Assembly: GCA_947647505.1 (NCBI GenBank)
Contig: CANSKO010000001.1
Span: forward strand, 162,086 to 226,085
Reading direction: 5' to 3'
DNA from: an uncultured Roseburia sp.
Lineage (GTDB): Bacteria > Bacillota > Clostridia > Lachnospirales > Lachnospiraceae
DNA: 64,000 nucleotides
In this document: positions 25,244 through 33,510 of the stretch, piece after piece
Layout: every line of letters begins with the position of its first letter
Numbering within the stretch: position 1 is the first letter of the stretch
Program-made: the position numbers and the translations under genes
Notes under the pieces: generated by a model
Database searches by the model: none
Told to the model about the DNA's origin: nothing
Seen by the model: only the letters and a program-made list of their open reading frames with translations

Positions 25244-26566
25244 ATGGAAAAAGAATACGATTATGAGGCGGCGATGCGATTTCACGAAAGCGCAAAGCAA
25301 TACGGCAGCGTGCTTGGGCTTGACAGCATACGCGAGCTGATGCGCCGGCTTGGCGATGTGTGGAAGGCGCTTCGGGTTGTGCATGTCGCGGGAACAAACG
25401 GAAAGGGCTCTGTCTGCTGCTTTCTGGCGTCCGTGTTAAAAGAAGCCGGGTATAAAACAGGGCAGTACGCATCGCCCGCCGTGTTTGATCTGCGTGAAGC
25501 GTATCAGATAAACGGGGCGTGGATTGAACCGGAGGAATATGCGTTGTGCATGCAAGACGTGGAACGGGCCTGTCTGGATATGGCAGCCTGCGGGCTTTCG
25601 CATCCTACCGTATTTGAGATCGAGACGGCGCTTGCATTTCTCTGGTTTTTCCGCAGCAAATGTGAAATCGTGCTGCTTGAAACCGGAATGGGCGGCAGTA
25701 CGGACGCCACAAATCTGCTGGAACAGCCGCTGTGCAGCGTCATCACGTCGATAGATATGGATCATACGCAGTTTCTGGGTGAAACAATCGCGGAAATTGC
25801 AGCCGTGAAGTCCGGAATCATAAAGGAAGGCTGTCCTGTGATTGTGACCGAGCAGCCGAAGGAAGCGGAAGCGGTTTTACGACAAAAGGCCAGCGAAGCG
25901 CACGCTGCGTATTATAAAGCGCTGCGGCCAAAGGAGAGCTGGGTGGAAGAGGGAACGCTTTGCTTTGCGCATCCGGCATATGGGACGCTGCATCTGTCTA
26001 TGATGGGAAGCGTGCAGGCGCAGAATGCCGCGCTTGCCATAAAAACAGTGGAGGTTTTGCGCAAACAGGGCTGTTTCGTGACGGATGATCAGATACGCGC
26101 CGGAATCGAATCGGCGGTCTGGGCGGGACGCTTTGCATGCATTTCCAAAACGCCGCTTTTTTATATTGACGGCGCGCATAATGTCGACGCAATCCGGCAG
26201 CTTTTGGCGGATCTGGTTCGTTTTTATCCGGACATGCGCCGCATTGGCATTTTTGGCGTTATGGCGGACAAGCCTTACCGCAGCATGGCGGCTATGGCGC
26301 ATTCTGTTTTTGAAAGAATTTACACGGTAAGGCCGGATGAGAACAGGGCGCTTCCTGCAGAAACGCTTGCGGAAGAAATCCGGCGCGCCGGCGGATGCGC
26401 CTGTGCGGCAGACAGCGTAAATTCCGCTGTCAGACGTGCGCATGCGTTTGCAGAAGAGGCGGACGGTCCCGTCCTGATTGTGGCGTTTGGATCGCTCTAT
26501 TATCTGAAAGAGGTAAAACATGCAGTATACGAACTTACAACAAACGGATCAGCGCTTATATCGTAG
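25244..26566 (+). CDS. folC: Folylpolyglutamate synthase / dihydrofolate synthase
   Basis: Mur-ligase-family enzyme (440 aa) that adds glutamate to dihydropteroate and folates, cytoplasmic. Visible are the P-loop AGTNGKGSVCCF (near residue 50), the omega loop ETGMGGSTDATN, the DHTQFLGETI segment and the C-terminal IDGAHN motif. ATG 25244 is favoured because GAGGGAAGG lies upstream and the family starts near this point; the frame is open to 25121. Its last 47 bases overlap gshA in another frame, so the two are coupled. Confidence 0.9.
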   Translation: MEKEYDYEAAMRFHESAKQYGSVLGLDSIRELMRRLGDVWKALRVVHVAGTNGKGSVCCFLASVLKEAGYKTGQYASPAVFDLREAYQINGAWIEPEEYALCMQDVERACLDMAACGLSHPTVFEIETALAFLWFFRSKCEIVLLETGMGGSTDATNLLEQPLCSVITSIDMDHTQFLGETIAEIAAVKSGIIKEGCPVIVTEQPKEAEAVLRQKASEAHAAYYKALRPKESWVEEGTLCFAHPAYGTLHLSMMGSVQAQNAALAIKTVEVLRKQGCFVTDDQIRAGIESAVWAGRFACISKTPLFYIDGAHNVDAIRQLLADLVRFYPDMRRIGIFGVMADKPYRSMAAMAHSVFERIYTVRPDENRALPAETLAEEIRRAGGCACAADSVNSAVRRAHAFAEEADGPVLIVAFGSLYYLKEVKHAVYELTTNGSALIS

Positions 26567-27824
26567 CTTGCTGAGAGGCGAATTTGGCATTGAAAAAGAG
26601 TCAATGCGCGTGGATGAAAGCGGTCATCTGGCAGAGACGAGCCATCCGCAGGGGCTTGGAGCGCACATCAGCAGAGATTTTGGTGAAGGACAGGTAGAGT
26701 TTATCAGCGGCGTGTATGACGATTTGAACGACGCGTGTGAAGAAATCTGCGCGTTGCAGAAAGAGGTGGAGGATGCGATACAGGAGGAGGAATACATGTG
26801 GACGTATTCCAACCCTCCTTTGTTTGGAACGGAACAAAATATAAGGATTGCGGAATTTGACGGCGGAGGCGAGGAAAAGACGGCATACCGCAATTATCTG
26901 GCTGAAAAATATGGCAAGGTAAAAATGCTGTTTTCCGGCGTGCATTTGAATTATTCCATGCCGCAGGAATTTTTTGAACTGCTGCAAAGGAAAATGCCGG
27001 ATCGGGATCTGTCTGAAATTCGAAGCGAATGGTATGTAAAGCTGTGCGATGCGCTGATGTCGGACAGCTGGTTAATCGTTGCGCTGACCTCGGCAAGCCC
27101 TGTTGCGGACGCCGGCTTTTTAAAAGCGCTTGGCGTGCCAAAAGAAGAATGGGAGGCGTATGCTTCGTTTCGAAACAGCAGATATGGATACTGGAATCTT
27201 TTTCTGCCGGAATTGTCATATGAAAGCTTTTCTTCTTATTTAGAAAGCATTGAACGCTATATCAAGCAGGGGAAAATCCGTTCGATACAGGAGCTGTATT
27301 ACCCGATTCGTTTAAAGCCTGCGGGAGAAAATTCACTTTTTCACCTGAAAGAAAGCGGCGTCAATCATATCGAGCTGCGTATGTTAGACTTAAATCCCAT
27401 GTGCTGCGCGGGCGTAGCAAAGCAGGATCTGGTTTTTATCCACCTTTTAATTGCATTTCGGACGGCGGAGCTTTTGCATTTTTGCAATGGACCGAAGCGG
27501 CGGTTTGACGACCGGACGCATACGCCGGAGCGGGCGCGCCTTCTTTTGCATAAGGAAGCGGCCAGAATCGATTTTTGGGAGGAGCAGAAGGCGTGCAGGG
27601 CTTATGCGTACGGACTGTTACAGGATATGAAGAAGTTTTTTGGCGCATATGAGATGCAGACGGACGCTTATGTGCCGTCGGATTATGCCGTGATGGAAGC
27701 GCTGACGCGGGAGGAGCAGAAGATTTTAAATCCGTCGCTGCGCTATGCCAATAAGATTCGCCGCCAGTGTCGCATGGATGATTATATTGGAGCGCGCATG
27801 AGGGAGATCAAAAGCGGGCTGTAA
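26520..27824 (+). CDS. gshA: Glutamate-cysteine ligase (stand-alone GshA)
   Basis: A 434-aa enzyme that should make gamma-glutamylcysteine from glutamate and cysteine using ATP. The GCS fold is recognised by GEFGIEKESMRV at the start, the SGVHLNYSMP strand and the HIELRMLDLNPMCCAG motif. It is the length of the ligase domain alone, without the C-terminal ATP-grasp glutathione synthetase of GshF, and no gshB lies nearby. The product may therefore be gamma-glutamylcysteine itself, unless the second enzyme is elsewhere. The ATG overlaps folC and has AGAGGT upstream. Confidence 0.85.
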   Translation: MQYTNLQQTDQRLYRSLLRGEFGIEKESMRVDESGHLAETSHPQGLGAHISRDFGEGQVEFISGVYDDLNDACEEICALQKEVEDAIQEEEYMWTYSNPPLFGTEQNIRIAEFDGGGEEKTAYRNYLAEKYGKVKMLFSGVHLNYSMPQEFFELLQRKMPDRDLSEIRSEWYVKLCDALMSDSWLIVALTSASPVADAGFLKALGVPKEEWEAYASFRNSRYGYWNLFLPELSYESFSSYLESIERYIKQGKIRSIQELYYPIRLKPAGENSLFHLKESGVNHIELRMLDLNPMCCAGVAKQDLVFIHLLIAFRTAELLHFCNGPKRRFDDRTHTPERARLLLHKEAARIDFWEEQKACRAYAYGLLQDMKKFFGAYEMQTDAYVPSDYAVMEALTREEQKILNPSLRYANKIRRQCRMDDYIGARMREIKSGL

Positions 27825-27840
27825 AAGGGGGAGAAGTTAT

Positions 27841-28626
27841 ATGAAACAGTCACATTGCGTGCGGATCTGGGACATTTTATATCCTGTCTGCATGTATTTT
27901 GCCGTAACGACGATGGCGCTTGCGCTTTTCGACCTTTTGCTGCCGGCGTCGCCAGATGCAAAGGTGTTGCGCCAGATGCTGACCTCGCTTGCGGTTTTGC
28001 CGGTTTTGTATGCTTTTTACCGAAAAGACAGGGCAGCACAGACCGGGCATGCAAAGCAGACCGGCGCGCAGCCGCTTTTATGGGCAGTCATGGCGCTTGT
28101 GGGCGCGTGCGCCGCCATTGCGCTTAACAATCTGCTTGGGCTGCTTCGGATCGCTGATTATTCCGCGTCCTATGAGCAGGTGGCGAAAACGTTTTATGCC
28201 GGCAGTCTTGCGCTTGAAATCGTTGCGCTTGGCTTTGTGATTCCGCTTGCCGAAGAGCTTTTGTACCGTGGCATCGTCTATGGCAGGATCGAATGCGCCT
28301 ACGGCAGAAGATGCGCCGTGATCGCTTCCTCCCTGTTGTTTGGCCTGATTCACATGAATCTGGTGCAGTTTGTCTATGCATCGGCATTTGGTCTGATTCT
28401 CGCGTATTTTTTGCAAAGGGGCGGCCTTCTGGGCGCAGTCGCAGCGCATATGGCGGCGAACGTGACGTCTGTGCTGCGGGCGGAAACGGATGTGTTTTCT
28501 TTTCTGGAACAAAGCGCTGCCGCGCAGTCTGTGGCAACCGTCTTTCTTGGCGTTGTTTCCGCGGTGGGCATGGTATTTATTTTTAAGTCGTCTGAGGAAT
28601 CAAAAAAACGCCGGAAAGCCGCATAA
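27841..28626 (+). CDS. CPBP family intramembrane metalloprotease
   Basis: A polytopic membrane protein (261 aa) of the CAAX-protease and bacteriocin-processing (Abi/CPBP) family. The four family motifs are present: EELLYR (138-143), FGLIHMN with His171, and HMAAN with His203 and Asn207. Substrate is unknown; family members mature peptides or confer immunity. GGGGGAGAAG precedes the start, 16 bases after gshA. Its last codons form the left arm of a terminator. Confidence 0.88.
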   Translation: MKQSHCVRIWDILYPVCMYFAVTTMALALFDLLLPASPDAKVLRQMLTSLAVLPVLYAFYRKDRAAQTGHAKQTGAQPLLWAVMALVGACAAIALNNLLGLLRIADYSASYEQVAKTFYAGSLALEIVALGFVIPLAEELLYRGIVYGRIECAYGRRCAVIASSLLFGLIHMNLVQFVYASAFGLILAYFLQRGGLLGAVAAHMAANVTSVLRAETDVFSFLEQSAAAQSVATVFLGVVSAVGMVFIFKSSEESKKRRKAA

Positions 28627-28659
28627 ACACTACGTTTTTGCGCGCTCTCGGCGTTTTTT
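28603..28659 (+). terminator. Terminator after the CPBP protease gene
   Basis: AAAAAACGCCG (28603-28613, inside the coding end) pairs with CGGCGTTTTTT (28649-28659). The 35-base loop is long, but the A/T tracts fit an intrinsic terminator that could also serve the convergent gene. Confidence 0.65.
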
Positions 28660-28694
28660 CTTCTGTGTTTTTGATTTCCCGTTGGACGTGATTT

Positions 28695-29162
28695 TTACGA
28701 CATAAGCTCATTTTCTAAAAATTTCTGAATATAAGGAGCGCTTTCTTCCGTTATCGTCAGCATAAAAGCCATGTATCTGCATTTTTGATAGCGTTCCTCA
28801 TCCATGATGAAGTCATATCCCATCACACATTTCGGATTGCAGTCGTCAGGATTTATAAGGCGTTTGCAGACGGACGCTTTTATGATTTCTTTTTTCATTT
28901 TTGCCGGAAGCGTGTCCAAAAAGGCCATATATTCCTTAAGCCGCTGCGGATAAATTCTTATCTTTATTCCCGTTTTTCTGCAAACAAAAGTGGCGAGCGT
29001 CTTTTTTGCATTTGGCAAAAGATAGGAAACGGTAAAGCCGCTTTTGGCGGTTTTTATTTCACGTTTGCAGTTATGATCCAAAAGAAAGTCGTTTATAGCT
29101 TCAACAAACTTCCTGCCGGAACCTGTCGTTTCTAAAAATTCATCGTAATATGCATCTGTCAT
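28695..29162 (-). CDS. Conserved hypothetical protein, Cys-containing
   Basis: A 155-aa soluble protein that I do not recognise as a named family. The C-terminal half has CNPKCVMGYDF and YQKCRYMAFM, so five cysteines counting the isolated one in SVCKRL, which could bind metal or a cofactor. It starts nine bases after the stop of the AraC-type regulator gene and is probably co-transcribed with it. A role in sensing or response with that regulator is a guess. Confidence 0.7.
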   Translation of the reverse strand: MTDAYYDEFLETTGSGRKFVEAINDFLLDHNCKREIKTAKSGFTVSYLLPNAKKTLATFVCRKTGIKIRIYPQRLKEYMAFLDTLPAKMKKEIIKASVCKRLINPDDCNPKCVMGYDFIMDEERYQKCRYMAFMLTITEESAPYIQKFLENELMS

Positions 29163-29171
29163 GTTATACCC

Positions 29172-30020
29172 TCACACTTTTTTGACTGGCGCCCAGACTT
29201 CATACTGCATATTGTCCGGGTCGGAATTGAGATAGACTTCTATATCGGGAGCGTTATGAAATTCAAATCCGGACGTTGGAAGCCATTCTGTTACAATGCG
29301 TTTTTCTAATTCCTGAATGGACATACCTGTGCCGGTTCCACGAAAAACAGCCCATGTACAGGCCGGAATCTGATATGCTTCGAAGGACGGATCCGTGTTG
29401 GCAGAGGAGGATACCGCTATAAAATAGCGCCATTCCTCTTCGTTATTGCAGACGCTGACGCCCAAAAGACCCATGGGCGGATGATTCATCAATGGCGCAA
29501 GCTGTTCCAATGTGCCGTTCATAGCTGCATTTTGCCACATTTGCGGTACGGCTTTGAAATTATGCTCTATTTCTTTATCCAATGGGAAGGATACGCCCAC
29601 AATCCGAAAGGAATCTTTGGTTTCGATTCGATAGTTCAATTCCTCTGCGCCTTTGACCGTCATTTTGAAGCTGACAGGGGGATAAGATTTGATAGGCGTT
29701 CCTTCTTTTTTTGCCATTGATGGCGCTATGCCGTGCACGCTTTGAAATGCTCTGTTAAATGCAGTTGGCGAAGCATAACCATATTTCATGCCAATGTCAA
29801 TGATTTTTTCTTTTCCGGTCTGCAAATCAACAGCAGCCAAAGACATTCGTCTGCGACGGATATATTCGGAAAGTGGAATATCCGCCATATATGCAAACAT
29901 CCTTTGAAAATGATACGTAGAGCAGCAGGCGATGCCTGCAAGCGCATCATAGCTGATTTCTTCCGTAAGATGTTCCTCAATATAGGAAATTGCCTGATTT
30001 AGCCTTTCGATCCATTCCAT
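29172..30020 (-). CDS. AraC family regulator with a GyrI-like effector domain
   Basis: A 282-aa regulator. An N-terminal AraC/XylS double helix-turn-helix (about 1-105; ISYDALAGIACCSTYHFQRMF and IIDIGMKYGYASPTAFNRAF) is followed by a GyrI/Rob-type small-molecule-binding domain (about 125-280) ending EVYLNSDP..YEVWAPVKK. Proteins of this architecture respond to drugs or other amphipathic ligands. GAGGAGGAAACG precedes the ATG. The upstream region contains a long perfect hairpin. Regulatory targets probably include the downstream small protein gene. Confidence 0.9.
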   Translation of the reverse strand: MEWIERLNQAISYIEEHLTEEISYDALAGIACCSTYHFQRMFAYMADIPLSEYIRRRRMSLAAVDLQTGKEKIIDIGMKYGYASPTAFNRAFQSVHGIAPSMAKKEGTPIKSYPPVSFKMTVKGAEELNYRIETKDSFRIVGVSFPLDKEIEHNFKAVPQMWQNAAMNGTLEQLAPLMNHPPMGLLGVSVCNNEEEWRYFIAVSSSANTDPSFEAYQIPACTWAVFRGTGTGMSIQELEKRIVTEWLPTSGFEFHNAPDIEVYLNSDPDNMQYEVWAPVKKV

Positions 30021-30051
30021 TTCGTTTCCTCCTCAGTGACAAGTTTACTTT

Positions 30052-30112
30052 TTCGGACAGCCTGTCGCCTCTCTTTTTCTGCACAAAAAAGAGAGGCGAC
30101 AGGCTGTCCGAA
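30052..30112. repeat. Perfect 27-bp inverted repeat between divergent genes
   Basis: Arms 30052-30078 and 30086-30112 are fully complementary with a seven-base loop (CTGCACA). Both flanking genes point away from it, and neither strand has a T-tract after the stem. It is therefore not a terminator for a neighbour. It lies in the 5-prime region of the AraC-type gene. Confidence 0.85.
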
Positions 30113-30207
30113 GCTTATAAGAGCGTCTTATTATGCATTATTTTATTTGACGAACAGAATTATGTAAAGAATCTGTTTCAGATTTCTTTCAGGTTTGTGC
30201 GTTATTC

Positions 30208-30235
30208 TTTTTGTGTCAGTAAAAATACACAAAAA
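30208..30235 (+). promoter_or_regulatory. Hairpin abutting the ribosome binding site of the VTC gene
   Basis: TTTTTGTGT (30208-30216) pairs with ACACAAAAA (30227-30235), a 9-bp stem whose right arm runs into AAAAAGGAGG (30231-30240). Folding would partly mask the ribosome binding site and could tune translation. Confidence 0.45.
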
Positions 30236-30248
30236 GGAGGCGACGGAA

Positions 30249-30941
30249 TTGAATGGAACGGGCGGCTGGCGGCATGAATGCAAATACGAAATCGATTATG
30301 CCAGACAATGCTATTTGCAGCAGCGCTTAAAGCATATCATGCAGATGGACCCGCACGCACGGGCAGACGGGCGCTATCTGGTCCGCAGCATTTATTTTGA
30401 CAATCTGGAAGATAAGGCGCTGCGCGAAAAAAGAAACGGAACGTTAAAACGTGAAAAATTTCGCATTCGCTATTACAATGACGATTTTTCCTGCATCCGT
30501 CTGGAAAAAAAGAGAAAGCACGGACAGATGTGCCGAAAGGAAGGCGCCGCGCTGACGGAAGAAGAGTGCAGAAAGCTTTTATCCGGCGATACGCAATGGA
30601 TGCGTACGCATGCTTCGCCTGTGGTTTTGGAATTGTACGCCAAAATGAAGTATGAACGGTTAAAGCCGCGCGTGGTCGTTTCCTATTTGCGGACGGCGTA
30701 TCGGTATCCGGCCGGAAACGTGAGGGTTACGCTGGATTGCGCGATTCGCACGAGCCTGTATCATGCTCCTTTGCTGGAAACGGATGTAGTGGATATTTCG
30801 GCTCTGGAAGCGGAAGGAGCGGCTATACTGGAACTAAAATACGATGCGTTTCTGCCGGAGCTGATTGCAGGGCTTGTGCAGATGGAAGGCATCTACAGAC
30901 AGTCTTTTTCCAAATACGGCGCAAGCCGCCGTTTTGGGTAG
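30249..30941 (+). CDS. VTC domain protein (polyphosphate polymerase domain)
   Basis: A 230-aa protein of the VTC fold, the catalytic domain of yeast Vtc4, which makes inorganic polyphosphate from ATP in a basic tunnel. Conserved charged positions are visible: RHECKY (8-13), LVRSIYFDN, KREKFRIRYY, LEKKRK, VSYLRTAY and the late acidic ILELKYD. No membrane segment or SPX domain is present. TTG 30249 is the best start, eight bases after AAAGGAGG; the nearby ATG is out of frame. It is followed by a DUF4956 and a CotH gene, a recurrent trio. Polyphosphate synthesis is inferred from the family, not shown here. Confidence 0.85.
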   Translation: MNGTGGWRHECKYEIDYARQCYLQQRLKHIMQMDPHARADGRYLVRSIYFDNLEDKALREKRNGTLKREKFRIRYYNDDFSCIRLEKKRKHGQMCRKEGAALTEEECRKLLSGDTQWMRTHASPVVLELYAKMKYERLKPRVVVSYLRTAYRYPAGNVRVTLDCAIRTSLYHAPLLETDVVDISALEAEGAAILELKYDAFLPELIAGLVQMEGIYRQSFSKYGASRRFG

Positions 30942-30968
30942 AAATGAAGAAGCGGGAGGATAGGGACA

Positions 30969-31640
30969 ATGACATTTCAGGATGTTTTTCAATCGAGCTT
31001 TCTTGAGAGCGTTACGACGTTTTCCATTACGGATACCGTAATCGGCATGCTGTCGTCTCTCATAATCGGATTATTTATTTTTGTTATCTATAAAAAAACG
31101 TTTACCGGCGTTATGTATTCCACCGGATTTGCGCTGACATTGATTGGACTTTCGCTTGTGACGACGCTTGTGATTATGGCGGTGACGTCTAATGTCGTGC
31201 TTTCGCTTGGCATGGTTGGCGCGCTTTCCATCGTGCGGTTTCGGGCGGCGATTAAAGAGCCGATGGAGATCGTTTATCTGTTCTGGGCGATTGCGGTCGG
31301 CATTGTAATCGGAGCGGGCATGCTTGTGCTTGCTGTGACAGGCTCTGCGCTGATCGGCATTATTTTGCTTTTGTTTGCAAACCGCAATTTTTATGACAAT
31401 GCGTATATTTTGATTGTGAACTGCAAGACGCAGGAAGCGGAAGAGCGGGCGCTTGCCCTGTTGGAGGAATCCGTAAAGCGCTTTGTTATTAAGGCAAAGA
31501 CGGTAAGCGAGGCAGGCATAGAGCTTACGGCGGAGCTTCGGATGAAGCATGCGTCTACGGCGTTTGTAAACCGGATACAGGACGTATCGGATATTGAGCA
31601 TGCAACGCTTGTCAGCTACAACGGAGAATATCTGTCATGA
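30969..31640 (+). CDS. DUF4956 membrane protein
   Basis: A 223-aa protein with about four hydrophobic segments in residues 20-135 and a soluble C-terminal domain (about 145-223). The hallmark LGMVGALSIVRFRAAIKEP lies between the helices and is probably functionally important. The function is unknown. Its constant company is VTC and CotH genes, as here. It starts 27 bases after the VTC gene with GGGAGGATA upstream, and its stop overlaps the CotH start by four bases, implying coupled production. Confidence 0.85.
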   Translation: MTFQDVFQSSFLESVTTFSITDTVIGMLSSLIIGLFIFVIYKKTFTGVMYSTGFALTLIGLSLVTTLVIMAVTSNVVLSLGMVGALSIVRFRAAIKEPMEIVYLFWAIAVGIVIGAGMLVLAVTGSALIGIILLLFANRNFYDNAYILIVNCKTQEAEERALALLEESVKRFVIKAKTVSEAGIELTAELRMKHASTAFVNRIQDVSDIEHATLVSYNGEYLS

Positions 31641-33187
31641 TTACGAGAGCATACCTTACGAAGATTATATATGCGCTTATGGGAATCGCGGTTTTTGCAT
31701 GCTTTGGCGCGGTCGTTTATGCAAATCAGCTGGTGAAGGCAGCCGGCGGCATGGGCATGACAATGGATTATGAAGATGCGCTGTTCCAGACGGAAGGCGT
31801 GATGGACGTTTCGATTCAGATGCAGGAGGAAGACTGGGAAGCGATGCTTGCAGACGCAATTTCGGAAACGTATTATGCCTGTGACGTTACGATCAATGGA
31901 ACGACTGTCCAAAACGTCGGCATTCGTCCAAAGGGAAACACCTCGCTAACGGCGATCGCTTCCGATCCGGATACGGACCGTTACAGCTTTAAGCTGGAAT
32001 TTGACCATTATGTGGACGGACAGAGCTGTCTTGGACTGGATAAGCTGATTTTAAACAACCATTATGCGGATGCGACCTATATGAAAGAGGCCATTGTATA
32101 CGATATGTACCGGTATCTGGATGCGGACGCGTCGCTGTGCCAGTATGCGAAAGTTTCTGTCAACGGAGCATACTGGGGCGCATATCTTGCGCTGGAAGCA
32201 GTGGAAGAGAGCTTTCTTTTGCGCAATTACGGAACGTTAAACGGAACGTTATACAAGCCGGAAGGCATGGAGATGGGCCGCGGCAGACAGGGAATGCCGG
32301 AGGGAGAGCCGGATTTTTCAGATAAGAAGGAGATGCAGCCGCCTCCGGAAGACGGGAAGAAAAGGGGTTCTTTTTTGCCCGGAGGAAAAGAGGGATTTCC
32401 CGGAGCTGCATCGCACGGCGGCGCCGATCTGAATTATGTCGATGACGAGATCGAATCGTATACGGCCCTGTGGGAGGGCGCGGTTACAGAGGTAAAAGAA
32501 AGCGATTGCCGGCGCGTCGTTCAGGCGCTTTCCCATATACAGGAAGGGACAAAGCTCAGACAGTATCTTTCTGTGGACAACGTATTAAAATATATGGCCG
32601 TACATGCGTTTTCCGTCAATCTGGACAGCCTTTCGGGAAATATGCCCCATAATTACTATCTTTACGAATGGGACGGAGCATTAAACATTTTGCCGTGGGA
32701 CTACAATCTCTCCTTTGGAGGAATGGAGGCGTCCAAAGACGGCGGCGCGACGGAAATGGTCAACGATCCGATTGACACGCCGTTTCGCGGCACGCAGTTT
32801 TTTGACGCTCTGCTGGAAAATGAATCGTATCGCAGACAATATCATGCGTATCTGCGTCAGCTTGCCGGGAAGTATGCGTCCGGCGACGCATTTACGGAGA
32901 CATATCAGAATATGCGAAACAAAATTGACGCGCTTGTCGAAGCGGACCCGACGGCTTTTTATACCTTTGAGGAATATGAAGCGGCTGCCGGCATGCTGTA
33001 CGAAGCGGTGCAGCTTCGGGCGCAGAGCGTTCTGGGGCAGCTTGCAGGAAGCATCCCGTCCACCTCAGACGGGCAAAAAGAAAATCCGGATGCGCTTTTG
33101 GACGCATCCGCAATCGATCTTGAAACGATGGGCGTAATGCGGATGGGAAAAGAAAAAATGTTGCAATCGGACTTGAAAAAACAGTGA
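31637..33187 (+). CDS. CotH kinase family protein, membrane-anchored
   Basis: A 516-aa protein with one N-terminal hydrophobic anchor (about 9-35) and an extracellular CotH domain. Bacillus CotH is an atypical protein kinase that phosphorylates spore coat proteins. Conserved elements are GIRPKGNTSL, the LDKLILNNHYADATYMKE segment and the metal-binding ILPWDYNLSFGG. A Gly/Met/Pro-rich insertion at about 210-265 precedes the LNYVDDEIESY motif, and a Ser/Asp-rich tail of about 50 residues follows the kinase domain. Its outside location suggests phosphorylation of envelope proteins rather than spore coat. Confidence 0.87.
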   Translation: MITRAYLTKIIYALMGIAVFACFGAVVYANQLVKAAGGMGMTMDYEDALFQTEGVMDVSIQMQEEDWEAMLADAISETYYACDVTINGTTVQNVGIRPKGNTSLTAIASDPDTDRYSFKLEFDHYVDGQSCLGLDKLILNNHYADATYMKEAIVYDMYRYLDADASLCQYAKVSVNGAYWGAYLALEAVEESFLLRNYGTLNGTLYKPEGMEMGRGRQGMPEGEPDFSDKKEMQPPPEDGKKRGSFLPGGKEGFPGAASHGGADLNYVDDEIESYTALWEGAVTEVKESDCRRVVQALSHIQEGTKLRQYLSVDNVLKYMAVHAFSVNLDSLSGNMPHNYYLYEWDGALNILPWDYNLSFGGMEASKDGGATEMVNDPIDTPFRGTQFFDALLENESYRRQYHAYLRQLAGKYASGDAFTETYQNMRNKIDALVEADPTAFYTFEEYEAAAGMLYEAVQLRAQSVLGQLAGSIPSTSDGQKENPDALLDASAIDLETMGVMRMGKEKMLQSDLKKQ

Positions 33188-33207
33188 AAAGCGTTTATGC
33201 TGAAAGT

Positions 33208-33237
33208 AGCTGCATCAGGCTTGACGCAGCTTCATTT
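33208..33237 (+). terminator. Terminator after the CotH gene
   Basis: AGCTGCATCA pairs with TGACGCAGCT (one mismatch, short loop) and is followed by TCATTTTTA. The stem is modest but well placed, 20 bases after the stop. Confidence 0.6.
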
Positions 33238-33259
33238 TTAAAACGGGGAGGCATGCAGT

Positions 33260-33451
33260 ATGGATATTGCAGGGTTGTCGATCGCGCTCTCACAGATCAA
33301 AGTGCAGGGTGACATCGGCGTGGCAGTGCTTGGAAAAGCAATGGACTTAAGCGAGACGCTTGGCGCCGGCATGGTGGAAATGCTGGATGCAGCGGCAATG
33401 GAGCAGTCGGTTGCGCCTCATATCGGCGGCAACATCGACGTTTCCATTTAG
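33260..33451 (+). CDS. YjfB family putative motility protein
   Basis: A 63-aa protein of the YjfB family (putative motility protein). The pattern DIAGLSIALSQIKVQGDIGVAVLGKAMDL is typical. The biochemical role is unknown; the family is common in flagellated Firmicutes. GGGGAGG precedes the ATG, and no separate promoter is evident, so it may rely on read-through from the CotH operon. No flagellar genes lie in this window. Confidence 0.82.
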   Translation: MDIAGLSIALSQIKVQGDIGVAVLGKAMDLSETLGAGMVEMLDAAAMEQSVAPHIGGNIDVSI

Positions 33452-33467
33452 CGCGCGTCCCATCTCT

Positions 33468-33498
33468 GCCGCGCTTTGGCGCAGAGTCAGAGCGCGGC
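33468..33498. other. Stem-loop between convergent genes
   Basis: GCCGCGCT (33468-33475) pairs with AGCGCGGC (33491-33498). It sits between the YjfB and DUF4422 stops, without a T-tract. It may protect a 3-prime end or act as a weak terminator. Confidence 0.4.
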
Positions 33499-33510
33499 GT
33501 GCATGTTCAG

